NCBI GenBank assembly: GCA_019634635.1
Contig: JAHCBB010000007.1
Coordinates: forward strand, 62,001 to 126,000
DNA from: Verrucomicrobiia bacterium
GTDB lineage: Bacteria > Verrucomicrobiota > Verrucomicrobiia > Limisphaerales > UBA9464
Direction of reading: 5' to 3'
DNA length: 64,000 nucleotides
In this document: in pieces, positions 46,529 to 57,984 of the stretch
Position numbering within the stretch: the stretch's first letter is position 1
Layout: every line of letters starts with the position of its first letter
Notes under the pieces: generated by a model
Told to the model about the DNA's origin: nothing
What the model saw: only the letters and a program-made list of their open reading frames with translations
Database searches by the model: none
Position numbers and translations under genes: made by a program

Positions 46529-47515
46529 TCACGGCACCGGCAGCTCGTCGAAGATGCGCTGGACGACATCCTCCGCCGACTTTTCCTCGGCCTCGGCCTC
46601 ATAGGTCAACGTGACGCGGTGGCGCAGCACGTCGAGCCCGATGCTCTTCACGTCCTGGGGCGTCACATAGCCGCGTCCCCGCAGGAAGGCATGCGCCTTG
46701 GCGGCCAGGGTCAGCGCGATGGTGGCGCGGGGACTTGCGCCCATCTGGATGAAGTCCTTCACCCCGATCCGGTAGGCCTCGGGATCGCGCGTGGCGCAGA
46801 CGACGTCCACGATGTAGTCCTTGACCTTGTCATCAATGTACAAGGTGTTGATCACCTCGCGCGCGCGCAGGATGACCGCCGCTTCGACGACCGGGGATGC
46901 GGACGGCAGGTCAGTGGTGCGCGCCATCAGGTCGAGGATCAACCGCTCCTCGTCCCGCGAGGGGTAGCTGATCTTCAATTTCAGCATGAATCGGTCCACC
47001 TGCGCCTCGGGCAGGGCGTAGGTGCCCTCCTGCTCAATGGGATTTTGTGTCGCCAGGACCAGGAACGGTTCGGCCAGAGGGAAGGTCTGGTCCCCGATGG
47101 TCACCTGACGTTCCTGCATGGCCTCGAGCAAGGCCGACTGGACCTTTGCCGGCGCCCGGTTGATCTCGTCGGCCAGCACGAGATTGGCGAAGACCGGGCC
47201 GCGCCGGATCGAGAACGTGCCCGTCTGCGGATTGAAGATCTGCGTGCCGACGACATCCGCCGGCAGCATGTCCGGGGTGAACTGGATGCGGCTGAAGCGG
47301 GTGTGCAACGCGGTGGCCAGCGTCTTGACGGAGAGCGTCTTGGCCAGGCCTGGCACGCCCTCCAGCAGCACGTGCCCGTTGGCCAGCAGCCCGATGACGA
47401 GGCGCTCCACAAGGTACTTCTGGCCCACCACGCACCGGTTGATTTCTCCAAACAACGGCTGGAGAAAGGCTCCGGCCTCCTGCACGGAGGCATTGAGATC
47501 GGCAACGGAAGTCAT
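46529..47515 (-). CDS. moxR: MoxR-family AAA+ ATPase
   Basis: 328 aa. The MoxR core has GQKYLVERLVIGLLANGHVL, Walker A GVPGLAKT, the pore-loop region IQFTPDMLPADVVGTQIFNP, Walker B NLVLADEINRAPAKVQSALL, sensor I ATQNPIEQEGTYALPEAQVD and the sensor-II/lid end (GASPRATIALTLAAKAHAFL; GLDVLRHRVTLTYEAE). MoxR ATPases act as chaperones for protein activation or metal insertion. It heads an eight-gene operon running to batE. A candidate promoter lies just upstream (47529-47557), divergent from rdgB. Confidence 0.96.
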   Translation of the reverse strand: MTSVADLNASVQEAGAFLQPLFGEINRCVVGQKYLVERLVIGLLANGHVLLEGVPGLAKTLSVKTLATALHTRFSRIQFTPDMLPADVVGTQIFNPQTGTFSIRRGPVFANLVLADEINRAPAKVQSALLEAMQERQVTIGDQTFPLAEPFLVLATQNPIEQEGTYALPEAQVDRFMLKLKISYPSRDEERLILDLMARTTDLPSASPVVEAAVILRAREVINTLYIDDKVKDYIVDVVCATRDPEAYRIGVKDFIQMGASPRATIALTLAAKAHAFLRGRGYVTPQDVKSIGLDVLRHRVTLTYEAEAEEKSAEDVVQRIFDELPVP

Positions 47516-47528
47516 GTTCGCGGCAAAG

Positions 47529-47557
47529 GGTATGCCGACGGACCCGCGAAGCTGCAA
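47529..47557 (-). promoter_or_regulatory. Candidate promoter of the moxR-bat operon
   Basis: Minus-strand TTGCAG (47557-47552), 17-nt spacer, CATACC (47534-47529); shifting by two gives TACCCT with a 19-nt spacer. The moxR ATG is at 47515, so the leader would be under 15 nt. Confidence 0.35.
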
Positions 47558-47624
47558 GGTGTTCAAATTCAGGTCACCCACTTTGCCGCTGGATGCCCGG
47601 GGCCGGCCTGCGGATGCTCGGGGT

Positions 47625-48287
<663 letters not shown>

Positions 48288-48296
48288 GCCTCGGGA

Positions 48297-49022
48297 TCAG
48301 GAGACTCCGCGCGCCTGGATCAGCAGCCGGTCGTACCGCGACCCGTCGTCACCCAGGGACACCAGACGCTCGGCGAGATCGTTCAAGGCCAGGCGGGTGC
48401 GGTGGAATCCAGCGGCCAGCAGGGCGAACACCTCGGCGAGTCCAAGGCGGAGCGCCCAGCGGTCATGGCTGGCCGCGGCAAAACTCGCTTCGCCCAATCC
48501 CTCGTAATAGCCGATGTCGGGAAACCCGCGACGGCGCGCCCGCTGCGCAATGCGCTCGTTGAAGAGGCCCGAGTAGTACAGCGCCTGGTTCCCGATATGG
48601 GTGCGCAGCGCAAACGCCTGCCGCTCGTCCACACGAGGCAGCGCGGCAAGCATCTCGTAAAAGTAGTCGAGCGGCTGCGGCTCGCCCGGAAGCCGCGCCC
48701 GGGTCCGCTCGGTCCACATGAATTCGGCCAGCAGCTCGGCGACATAGTCGGCCACCTCCCGGCTCTCGACGCCCGCCTCGCGGAGGGCATGCCGGACCAG
48801 TACATAGAAATAGAGGTGCGGAGAGATCGTCAGGCATCCCGCGCCCTCCAGCACCGCCCGGCAGAGATCCGGACTGTCGAGCAACTGATCCCTGGAGGTG
48901 TCGTCGGCGAGGAGTTGGCGAAGGGCCCCGGAGTCCGAGGCGCGACGGCCGATCGCAGCGAGGATGAATTCCACGTCGGCCGCGGTGAAGTGGAGGCGAC
49001 AGTGGGGACGGATGACTGTCAT
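48297..49022 (-). CDS. Conserved hypothetical helical protein
   Basis: 241 aa, mostly alpha-helical, no signal peptide or TM helix. Recognisable stretches are FTAADVEFILAAIGRRASDS at the N-terminus, CLTISPHLYFYVLVRHALRE, EPQPLDYFYEMLAALPRVDE, LRTHIGNQALYYSGLFNERI and GYYEGLGEASFAAASHDRWA toward the C-terminus. I know of similar unannotated proteins in Verrucomicrobia, but no function can be assigned. The helical, His/Tyr-rich composition recalls di-metal or redox bundle proteins, though no clear ligand set is present. The start at 49022 places FTAADVEF near the N-terminus. Confidence 0.75.
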   Translation of the reverse strand: MTVIRPHCRLHFTAADVEFILAAIGRRASDSGALRQLLADDTSRDQLLDSPDLCRAVLEGAGCLTISPHLYFYVLVRHALREAGVESREVADYVAELLAEFMWTERTRARLPGEPQPLDYFYEMLAALPRVDERQAFALRTHIGNQALYYSGLFNERIAQRARRRGFPDIGYYEGLGEASFAAASHDRWALRLGLAEVFALLAAGFHRTRLALNDLAERLVSLGDDGSRYDRLLIQARGVS

Positions 49023-49184
49023 GGCATGGGAAGGCAGCAAACGCCGCGCCACGGAACACAACTCATACGGATCTGTCTCAAAGAGAGCACATCCCAACGC
49101 CCGCAGCCAGTCCCGTGACGATTCCCATCCACGGTGGTCACATCGAGAGACCGGTCCCCGGGCCCACGACCCGCGCGCCATCCG

Positions 49185-50877
<1,693 letters not shown>

Positions 50878-51013
50878 TCCAAACACGCGGACTTCACTAC
50901 CGGGAGCCCTTCCCCGTCCGCAAGCGATTTGTCCGGACTCCCGACGGGCCTGCACCTCCGCCTTCCTCCCTCACAAAGTCCGACCCCGACCAAATGGCCT
51001 GCGGACGGCCACG

Positions 51014-52027
51014 TCACTCCCGGCCGGCCGCTTCAACGAAGGGCTTCAACCCGGCCATGAGGCGCCGGAAGGCCTCAATGGACAATTGCTGGGCGCTGTC
51101 GCTCAGCGCCTCCTTCGGGTTGGGATGCACCTCGAGGAGGAGGGCGTCGGCGCCCATGGCCACCGCCCCCTTCGACAGCGCCATCACGAGGTCGGCGCGC
51201 CCGGCCCCCTGGCTGGGATCAATGACGACCGGACAATGGGACTCCTGCTTGAGTATCGGGATCGCGGAGAGGTCGAGTGTGTTGCGGGTGTAGGTCTCAA
51301 AGGTCCGGATGCCGCGTTCGCAGAACAGGAGGCCGGCATTGCGGTTGGAGAGCACATACTCGCCGGCCAGCAGCCACTCCTCGATCTTCATGGACAGGCC
51401 GCGCTTCAGCAATACGGGCCTGCCCGTCTTCGCCGCGGCGATGAGCAACTGGAAGTTCTGGGCGTTGCGCGCCCCGATCTGGAGGATGTCGGCATGCTCG
51501 GCGACCAGGTCGGCGTGGGTTTCGGACAGCAGTTCGGTGACCACCGCCAGCCCGGTTTCCCGACGGGCCTTGGACAGCAGGCGCAGTCCCTTCTCTCCAA
51601 GGCCCTGAAATTCGTAGGGGGAGGTGCGGGGCTTGAAAGCACCGCCACGCAGCACCGAGGCGCCGGCTTCGCGGACGGCATGCGCCGTCTCGAGGATCTG
51701 ACGCTCGCTCTCCACCGAACAGGGTCCCGCCATGATGACGACCCGGGGGCCGCCGATGACCACGTCGCGGGCGAGGACCGTGGAGTTTTGCGGATGCGCC
51801 TCGCGGCTCACCAGCTTGTAGCGCTTCTGGATCGGCGTGACGCTCTCCACCTGGGGCCAGGCGCGCAGCACGTCGAGAGATTGGTGCCGCCGCTCATCGC
51901 CGATCGCCCCGATGACCGTGCGGGCGACGCCATGCATGGTGTGCGGACGATACCCCAGCCGCTTGATTTCCTTGAGGACGGCCGAGGTGTCTCGCGCGGA
52001 CACTCCGGGCTTGAGAACGATGATCAT
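51014..52027 (-). CDS. aroF: 3-deoxy-7-phosphoheptulonate synthase (DAHP synthase, type Ibeta)
   Basis: 337 aa. An N-terminal ferredoxin-like/ACT-type module (~1-75: MIIVLKPGVSARDTSAVLKE, HTMHGVARTVIGAIGDERR) gives feedback control by aromatic amino acids in related enzymes. The TIM barrel (~80-337) has IMAGPCSVESERQILETAHA, FKPRTSPYEFQGLGEKGLRL, DILQIGARNAQNFQLL, KRGLSMKIEEWLLAGEYVLS, HCPVVIDPSQGAGRADLVMA and LEVHPNPKEALSDSAQQLSI. It condenses PEP with erythrose-4-phosphate, the first shikimate-pathway step. A good promoter (TTGACG/TAGCCT) lies ~90 nt upstream. It is divergent from glgC. Confidence 0.96.
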   Translation of the reverse strand: MIIVLKPGVSARDTSAVLKEIKRLGYRPHTMHGVARTVIGAIGDERRHQSLDVLRAWPQVESVTPIQKRYKLVSREAHPQNSTVLARDVVIGGPRVVIMAGPCSVESERQILETAHAVREAGASVLRGGAFKPRTSPYEFQGLGEKGLRLLSKARRETGLAVVTELLSETHADLVAEHADILQIGARNAQNFQLLIAAAKTGRPVLLKRGLSMKIEEWLLAGEYVLSNRNAGLLFCERGIRTFETYTRNTLDLSAIPILKQESHCPVVIDPSQGAGRADLVMALSKGAVAMGADALLLEVHPNPKEALSDSAQQLSIEAFRRLMAGLKPFVEAAGRE

Positions 52028-52116
52028 GGTGTCGTGGACCTCAGGCTCAGGCGGCGCCTGCCGCAAGCCTGAATGGGCCGTGGCGCACCGAGGGCTCTCG
52101 CTGTGAAGCAGGTCGG

Positions 52117-52144
52117 AGGCTATCGCCCGCATGCGGAGCGTCAA
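52117..52144 (-). promoter_or_regulatory. Promoter of aroF
   Basis: Minus-strand TTGACG (52144-52139), 16-nt spacer, TAGCCT (52122-52117). This is the best consensus match among the promoters seen here. The leader to the ATG at 52027 is about 80 nt. Confidence 0.55.
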
Positions 52145-52179
52145 TGGGGACCCGCCCCGGGGGCACAGCGAGTCGTTAC

Positions 52180-52207
52180 TTGAGCCACACGGCGCTCCGG
52201 GTTAACC
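52180..52207 (+). promoter_or_regulatory. Possible promoter of glgC
   Basis: TTGAGC (52180-52185), 16-nt spacer, TTAACC (52202-52207), ~36 nt before the glgC ATG. The -10 match is weak. Confidence 0.25.
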
Positions 52208-52243
52208 ATTGCGCGATCTCACCAGAACCACCCCCACCACCGT

Positions 52244-53539
52244 ATGCCTCCCTATCGAAGCAGCGAGTTTCGCCATCGAACACTGGCCATCATCATGGGC
52301 GGCGGCCAGGGCACCCGCCTGTTCCCCCTGACGCGGGACCGGGCCAAGCCGGCCGTCCCCCTCGCTGGAAAATACCGCCTGGTGGACATCCCGATCTCCA
52401 ACTGTATCAACTCCGGCATTCACCGGATGTACCTGTTGACCCAGTTCAACTCCGCCTCGCTGCATCGCCACATTTCGCAGAGCTACAAGTTCGACCATTT
52501 CGGCAACGGCTTCGTCGAACTGCTGGCAGCCGAGCAGACGATGGCCTCCTCCACGTGGTACCAGGGGACCGCGGATGCGGTGCGCAAGAACCTGGTCCAC
52601 TTCGAGAACACGGATTTCCAGTACGCGCTGATCCTGTCCGGGGACCAGTTGTACCAGATGGATTTTCAAAAGGTGATTGAGGCCCACGCCTCGGCGTCGG
52701 CCGACCTGACGATTGCCACCCTGCCGGTGATCGCCCGGGACGCCACGTCCCTCGGCCTCCTCCAGATCAATGGCGAACGGCGGATCACCCGGTTCGCGGA
52801 AAAGCCGAAGGATCCGGAGGTGCTCGAATCCTTCCGGCTGGATCGCGCCAGCTACGGCCCGCTGGGCATCCGGAGCGACACCGACCTCTACCTCGCCTCG
52901 ATGGGCATCTATGTCTTCAACCGCGAGGTGCTGTTCGAGCTGCTCAACAACAATCTGACGGACTTCGGCAAGCACATCATCCCGGGGGCGATCGAGCGAA
53001 AGCGGGTGTTTGCCCAGGTGTTCCAGGGGTACTGGGAGGACATCGGAACCATCCGGAGCTTCTGGGAGGCCAACCTCGACCAGACCAGCGACATTCCGAA
53101 GTTCAATTTTTTCGAGCCTGCCGTGTACACCCGGCCCCGGTTCCTTCCGGCGAGCAAGGTCAACGGAGCGGCCATTGACCACGCAGTCATCTCCGACGGC
53201 TGCATCATCAGTGATGCCCGCATCCGCAACAGCGTGATCGGCATCCGGTCGGTGCTGAACGAGGGCGCCTTCCTCTCCGAAACCTTCATGATGGGGGCCG
53301 ACGACTACGACACCACCGCCCGCCAGTCGCGCCCCGAGAACCAGGGAATCCCGCTCGGGGTCGGCCGGGGGACCCGGATCGAGACCGCCATCGTGGACAA
53401 GAATGTTCGGATCGGTGAGGGCTGTGTCCTGTCCCCCGCCGGGAAGTCGGAGGACCTCGACCACCCGCTCTACTGCATCCGCGACGGCGTCCTCGTCATC
53501 CCCAAGGGCACGGTGATCCCGCACAACACGGTCATTTGA
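52244..53539 (+). CDS. glgC: Glucose-1-phosphate adenylyltransferase (ADP-glucose pyrophosphorylase)
   Basis: 431 aa. The nucleotidyltransferase domain (~12-280) has IIMGGGQGTRLFPLTRDRAK, KPAVPLAGKYRLVDIPISNC, the substrate motif WYQGTADAVRKNL, LILSGDQLYQMDFQ and RFAEKPKDPEVL. A left-handed beta-helix domain (~300-431) ends GVLVIPKGTVIPHNTVI. It makes ADP-glucose for glycogen, the committed step. No other glycogen gene is in the window, so the pathway must be scattered. The ATG at 52244 lies ~25 codons before the usual GGGxGTR and is consistent with homologues. Confidence 0.96.
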   Translation: MPPYRSSEFRHRTLAIIMGGGQGTRLFPLTRDRAKPAVPLAGKYRLVDIPISNCINSGIHRMYLLTQFNSASLHRHISQSYKFDHFGNGFVELLAAEQTMASSTWYQGTADAVRKNLVHFENTDFQYALILSGDQLYQMDFQKVIEAHASASADLTIATLPVIARDATSLGLLQINGERRITRFAEKPKDPEVLESFRLDRASYGPLGIRSDTDLYLASMGIYVFNREVLFELLNNNLTDFGKHIIPGAIERKRVFAQVFQGYWEDIGTIRSFWEANLDQTSDIPKFNFFEPAVYTRPRFLPASKVNGAAIDHAVISDGCIISDARIRNSVIGIRSVLNEGAFLSETFMMGADDYDTTARQSRPENQGIPLGVGRGTRIETAIVDKNVRIGEGCVLSPAGKSEDLDHPLYCIRDGVLVIPKGTVIPHNTVI

Positions 53540-53588
53540 CGCGCCAGCTCATTGACGTCGGCACCCGCCCGGGCTTGGTTCCCTCGTC

Positions 53589-54428
53589 GTGGGCCTGATC
53601 CCATTCATCTGTCCGCGCGTCGTCGTCCTGGGCGCCGCACTGGCCACCGCGACGGTTGCCCTTCCGGAGGAGGCATCAGCGCCCATTCCCGGAACGACCG
53701 CCGCACGGATTGTTGAGCGTCTGTTGCAACGGGCGGATGCCAATGCCGACCGCACGGGAGACCCCTGCCTGGAATGTCGGCGGCTCACGGTGGTCGAGGA
53801 ACTCGACTCGCGCGGGGGCATTCGAAGCCGGAAGACCAAGGAACACACCGTGGTGCAGTGTGGCAGCGAACAACGGGTCACCCTGGTTCGTTTGAACGGA
53901 GAGGTGCCACCCGAGCCGGCGCGTCGGGAGGAAACCCGGCGGGAAGCAGGTCATCGCGAGACCTTCTCCCCGCGGCGTGAGCGCCCGCCGAAGATGCTGC
54001 AATCCCTCGGACGCGATCTGCTGGAGCAGTTCAACTACCGGCTGGCTGGCACTGAGGAGCGGGACGGCCGGGTGGCCCACCTCCTCATGTTCGAGCCCGC
54101 CGGGACCCGTTCCGACGGGAAGATCGGCGACCGGATCCTCAGGCGCCTCCGGGGCCGCCTCTGGGTGGACGCGGTGGAATTCGAACCCCTTCGGATCGAG
54201 GCGTCACTCGACCAACCGGTGTCCGTGGCCGGGTTCCTCGCCGTGCTGGATGACTTCCAAATCGTGGTGGACCGGCGCCGGCTCGAATCGGGTGACTGGG
54301 TGGATGAACGGGTGGAGGCCCGGGTCGGCGGGCGAAAGGTGCTCCAGCGATTCCGGGGACGCATGGAGGTGCGCCAGGAGGATTTTGCGGTCACCGCCGG
54401 GGCATCGGCTGCCCCGGGCGCCCCGTGA
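53589..54428 (+). CDS. Secreted hypothetical protein (279 aa)
   Basis: GTG start at 53589. A hydrophobic signal-like segment (RVVVLGAALATATVALP) is followed by a segment with paired cysteines (DPCLECRRLTVVEEL), a helical/charged middle (PKMLQSLGRDLLEQFNYRLA) and a C-terminal half with antiparallel strands (RDGRVAHLLMFEPAGTRSDG; RLWVDAVEFEPLRIEASLDQ; LRIEASLDQPVSVAGFLAVL). This half resembles the outer-membrane lipoprotein-sorting/LolA-like curved beta-sheet found in many exported unknowns. That resemblance is from strand pattern only. It lies 49 nt after glgC and may be cotranscribed. Confidence 0.65.
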   Translation: MGLIPFICPRVVVLGAALATATVALPEEASAPIPGTTAARIVERLLQRADANADRTGDPCLECRRLTVVEELDSRGGIRSRKTKEHTVVQCGSEQRVTLVRLNGEVPPEPARREETRREAGHRETFSPRRERPPKMLQSLGRDLLEQFNYRLAGTEERDGRVAHLLMFEPAGTRSDGKIGDRILRRLRGRLWVDAVEFEPLRIEASLDQPVSVAGFLAVLDDFQIVVDRRRLESGDWVDERVEARVGGRKVLQRFRGRMEVRQEDFAVTAGASAAPGAP

Positions 54429-54444
54429 TCCGCAGGGCATTCGC

Positions 54445-54855
54445 TCAGGATTTGCCCAACTGCAGGACGCGGATCTTGGCGCGGACCCGCTTGAAGGCGG
54501 GATGCTTGCGGGCGCAGGCAAGGTCGGGATCCCGTTGCAGCGATCGAAAGTCCCGGAACCCCAGCTCCAAGGCCTGCTCCAGCTCGCTGCATGCGCGCTC
54601 CGCCTCCCCGCTGAGCGCCAGGCTGCAGGCGAGATTGAACCGCACCACGGGATCGGCCGGCTTCAGCGAGCGGAGCTGCTCGTCAATCGCCAGACTGTCC
54701 TGGGACCGTCCACGCGTTGCATAGCCATCCCCCAGAAGCTCCAAGGCCTCCACAAAACCGGGATCACGCTTCACAAGGCCCTCGAGGAATCCGATCTCGA
54801 TGTCGAGATCGCGGGCTGCCCGGCGGCTCAACGGCTGCTCACGATGATTGCCCAT
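54445..54855 (-). CDS. Small TPR-like protein
   Basis: 136 aa. Two or three TPR-type helical pairs are visible (DLDIEIGFLEGLVKRDPGFV; EALELLGDGYATRGRSQDSL; VVRFNLACSLALSGEAERAC; SELEQALELGFRDFRSLQRD), ending in a short basic tail. 'FNLACSLALSGE' and 'LEQALELGFRDF' are typical of the 'TPR end-of-group' domain. Likely a cytoplasmic interaction protein of unknown partner. It is convergent with the secreted protein at 53589-54428. Confidence 0.75.
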   Translation of the reverse strand: MGNHREQPLSRRAARDLDIEIGFLEGLVKRDPGFVEALELLGDGYATRGRSQDSLAIDEQLRSLKPADPVVRFNLACSLALSGEAERACSELEQALELGFRDFRSLQRDPDLACARKHPAFKRVRAKIRVLQLGKS

Positions 54856-54943
54856 GCGTCGGGACCAAGTTTCCGGGACGACCGCCGGTCGTCAAGGCGT
54901 GCGAGCAATCGGTTTCGCCCCCTATGGGCACCCCGCGGCCACC

Positions 54944-57910
54944 TCATCGTGACTCCTGGAGAAAGGCGATGAGGTCGCGAAGGTCCTGGGGCGACCGGCC
55001 TTCTTCCAGGCCCTCGGGCATCAGCGAGAGCCCGCTGGACTCAATACGCACCACCGAACGGCGCGAAAAAACGAAGGTTCGTCCCTCGGCCTGAAGCAGG
55101 GTGATGGCCTCGGGCGTTTCCGCCTGCAGGAGTCCGGACACCTCCTCGCCATCGTCGGTTTCCACCGTGCAGGCGACGAAGCCGGGGTTGATGGCCATGT
55201 TCGGATCCAGAATGTTCGACAGCAGATCCTCCACGCTCCGATGCGCGACTCCCGTGAGATCGGGGCCAACGCGATGCCCCACGGGACCGGCGGCATGGCA
55301 GCGGGCGCACGCCTCGACAAACACGTCGCGGCCCCGAACCGGATCCCCCCGCTCCGGAAGGCGCGCCATCCATTCGGCTACAACCGCCCTGCGGTTGCCG
55401 TATTCCTCGTCGCCAAAAAAGTGCGATGCCCGCTCGCGGATGTCGTCGGTGCCCCCCCGCAGCAGACGCCGCCGCTGCTCCAGATCCAGGTTGAGTTCGC
55501 CCACGGTGAGCCGTCCGTCCTCGAGCGCGGCGAGCAGTGCCCCGTGGAATGGACGCCGATCCAGGAGCAACGCCAGCAGGGCGCCTCTCGCCGCCGGGCT
55601 TACGCGGCGCCAGCGATCCACCAGCGCGGATGCCAGGGCGGGTTCGCGGACGGATGCCAACGCACCAAGGGCCGTCCTTTGAAGTTCCAACGGTTCGCGG
55701 GCATCCAGCAGGGCGACGAGGGTGTTGGTGACTCCGGCTTCAGGGCCCAGCCCGAGCAGTCGTGCCTGTGCCACGCGGGTCTCCAGGGGAACCGAGGGAT
55801 CCGTCACGTCTTCACGGGCACGATCCACGGCGGCCAGCTGTCCCGGGGTCTGGGGAAGCCCCAGGGCCTGAGTCACCCGCCACAGCGCCCGGAGTTCCTC
55901 AATGCCGGGCTCCCAGGATGGGCGCACGAACACCGCCCGGGCCTCGGAGCCCGGATCAGGCCTCACTCCGGAGCGCAGGAGGCCGTCGGCAAGCCCGTCC
56001 AGGATCGCCGTCCGGGTCGCCGGGTCCGGCACCGCGGCCTGCAGGACGATGACCTTCCCGACGGCATCCGGAATTCCGGGGCTGCGGGCTCCGGCGAGGG
56101 CGGCAACTTCAGCCACGGCCTCGCGATGGGCATCGGAGACGCCATTGTGAAACGGCGGACGTTCCAGGAGAGCTGACAGGAATGGCACCGTCGCCTCCGG
56201 ATCCAGCGACGAGTAGATCGCCCTGCGGGTCCAACGATGATCCACATCGCGCTCCATCAGGATGCGGAACGGGGCCAACAGGAACTCTGTTTGAACGGCT
56301 CCCGCCGTGAGTGCCGCCTGGAATCGTACCCGTGCCTCCGGATCGCCCAGTCGGTCCAGTACCGCCGATCTCAGTTCCGGTTGCGCCGCCAGCATCGGCT
56401 CCGCCCCCAGCAGGGCATTCTCCCGAACTCCGGGGTGCGGATCGCTGAGCAGGGCTTTGAGGTCCCCAACGTCGAGGACGCCCAACCCCTGGAGGGTCCA
56501 GAGCGCTTCGACGCGCCCCTCGGGAATCGGGGTCGTCCGCACCAACTCCTGGATGGCCGGAACCGTGCCCCTGGCCGACCGCTCCAGCAACAGACGTCGG
56601 GCCGTCTGACGCCACCACGGATTCGCGTGGGCCAGATGCGGTACGAGTGCAGGGTCCGGAAGGCTCTCCAACTTCGGTGCCGTTCCGGAAACAAAGCCCT
56701 TTGGCGCCAGGCGATGAATGCGCCCGCGGTCCTCTCCGGCGCGGACGTCCTGCTGCCGGCGCACCACTTCCGGGATGTAATCGGGGTGCTCAATCACATC
56801 GCGTTGCATGTCGAGCACATACAGGGCGCCATCCGGACCCACCTCGGCAGCCACCGGGCGCGCCGCGGAATCCCGGGCGGCAACGAACTCGCGCGCCGCC
56901 TCCTCCGGCGCCCGGCTGGCCACAAAGCCGGGTCCGCTGCCGTTCACCACGTCGCGATGCAGGAGATTGCCCACCACGTCGCCCACAAGCACCGAGCCCC
57001 GCAGGTCCGGGGGGAAGACGGGGGAATCCAGATACCCAAGGCCTCCTGCGGCACTGAAATGACCGGCCTGCTCGGGGTGGTTCGGACGCGTTTGCGCCTG
57101 CGAAACGGGGAAGATCCGGCTCATCTCCCCGTGGTCGGAGATGGATTCCGTCAAGTCCACCGGCGGAAATCCCGGGTACCGCTCCGCGTGCCGGCGCAAC
57201 AGGTACCGGTGCTGGATGTGGTCAATATTGTAGGTGGTGAAGGCCCGGCCAAACCCGTCGAAGATCAGCCCGAACCCTCCACCGCTGGCCCCGGTCCGTT
57301 CCACCACGCCGGTGTCGGGATCGAACGCAAAATCATCGCCGCCGAGGCGGAGCGTGTGCCCGGGACGCTTCGGCGATGTCAGCACGCCGCTGTTCCCGCC
57401 GTTGGCCCCATGAATCCGGTTGTCAGGACCGAACCGAAGGCCGTTGACCAGACTGTCGGAAACCCCACGGTTGAAGCCGGTGAGGACGACTTCCCGGACA
57501 TCGGCAATCCCATCGCCGTCGGTGTCCTTGAGGAACAGGAGGTCCGGTGCCGCCGTTACCAGCACCCCCCCGCGCCAGGGAGTGACGCTCGTCACGTAGC
57601 TCAGGTCGCGGGCGAAGATCACCGAACGGTCGGCCACCCCGTCGCCATTGGAATCTTCCAGAAGCCGGATCGTGCTGCCCACGGCGCCGTCGGGGCCGGC
57701 GCCGTACGGGTAGTCCCGGCATTCGGCCACATACGCCCGTCCAGAGGCATCCCAGCAGATGGCCACCGGGTCCACGACCTGCGGTTCCGAGGCCCAGAGA
57801 ATGAGTTCCAGGCGCGGATCCAGCTCAAACGGTTCCGGCGCGGGTGGCGCGGCAGCGACCGGCGGCAGGACCATCGCGAACCCCGCGGCCACGAGCGGTG
57901 CGAGACGCAT
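54944..57910 (-). CDS. PVC-type propeller/HEAT/heme-binding dehydrogenase-like protein
   Basis: 988 aa. A signal peptide (LAPLVAAGFAMVLPPVAAAP) precedes a six-bladed propeller-like glucose/sorbosone-dehydrogenase domain (~30-420). It has LILWASEPQVVDPVAICWDA, AYVAECRDYPYGAGPDGAVG, LLEDSNGDGVADRSVIFARD, NGLRFGPDNRIHGANGGNSG, DGFGRAFTTYNIDHIQHRYL and PVAAEVGPDGALYVLDMQRD. HEAT-like repeats (~450-800) follow, then a C-terminal c-type heme domain (CARCHAAGPVGHRVGPDLTG, ~880). This three-part layout is specific to PVC bacteria and is usually annotated as membrane-bound dehydrogenase. Likely a periplasmic redox enzyme; substrate unknown. The start is the ATG at 57910. Confidence 0.92.
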   Translation of the reverse strand: MRLAPLVAAGFAMVLPPVAAAPPAPEPFELDPRLELILWASEPQVVDPVAICWDASGRAYVAECRDYPYGAGPDGAVGSTIRLLEDSNGDGVADRSVIFARDLSYVTSVTPWRGGVLVTAAPDLLFLKDTDGDGIADVREVVLTGFNRGVSDSLVNGLRFGPDNRIHGANGGNSGVLTSPKRPGHTLRLGGDDFAFDPDTGVVERTGASGGGFGLIFDGFGRAFTTYNIDHIQHRYLLRRHAERYPGFPPVDLTESISDHGEMSRIFPVSQAQTRPNHPEQAGHFSAAGGLGYLDSPVFPPDLRGSVLVGDVVGNLLHRDVVNGSGPGFVASRAPEEAAREFVAARDSAARPVAAEVGPDGALYVLDMQRDVIEHPDYIPEVVRRQQDVRAGEDRGRIHRLAPKGFVSGTAPKLESLPDPALVPHLAHANPWWRQTARRLLLERSARGTVPAIQELVRTTPIPEGRVEALWTLQGLGVLDVGDLKALLSDPHPGVRENALLGAEPMLAAQPELRSAVLDRLGDPEARVRFQAALTAGAVQTEFLLAPFRILMERDVDHRWTRRAIYSSLDPEATVPFLSALLERPPFHNGVSDAHREAVAEVAALAGARSPGIPDAVGKVIVLQAAVPDPATRTAILDGLADGLLRSGVRPDPGSEARAVFVRPSWEPGIEELRALWRVTQALGLPQTPGQLAAVDRAREDVTDPSVPLETRVAQARLLGLGPEAGVTNTLVALLDAREPLELQRTALGALASVREPALASALVDRWRRVSPAARGALLALLLDRRPFHGALLAALEDGRLTVGELNLDLEQRRRLLRGGTDDIRERASHFFGDEEYGNRRAVVAEWMARLPERGDPVRGRDVFVEACARCHAAGPVGHRVGPDLTGVAHRSVEDLLSNILDPNMAINPGFVACTVETDDGEEVSGLLQAETPEAITLLQAEGRTFVFSRRSVVRIESSGLSLMPEGLEEGRSPQDLRDLIAFLQESR

Positions 57911-57984
57911 GCCCGAGGATACCCGGGAACCCCGGGCGCGCCACGGCAGAGTGGATGCCCGGTTGAGCCGCCAGGTCGCTCACG

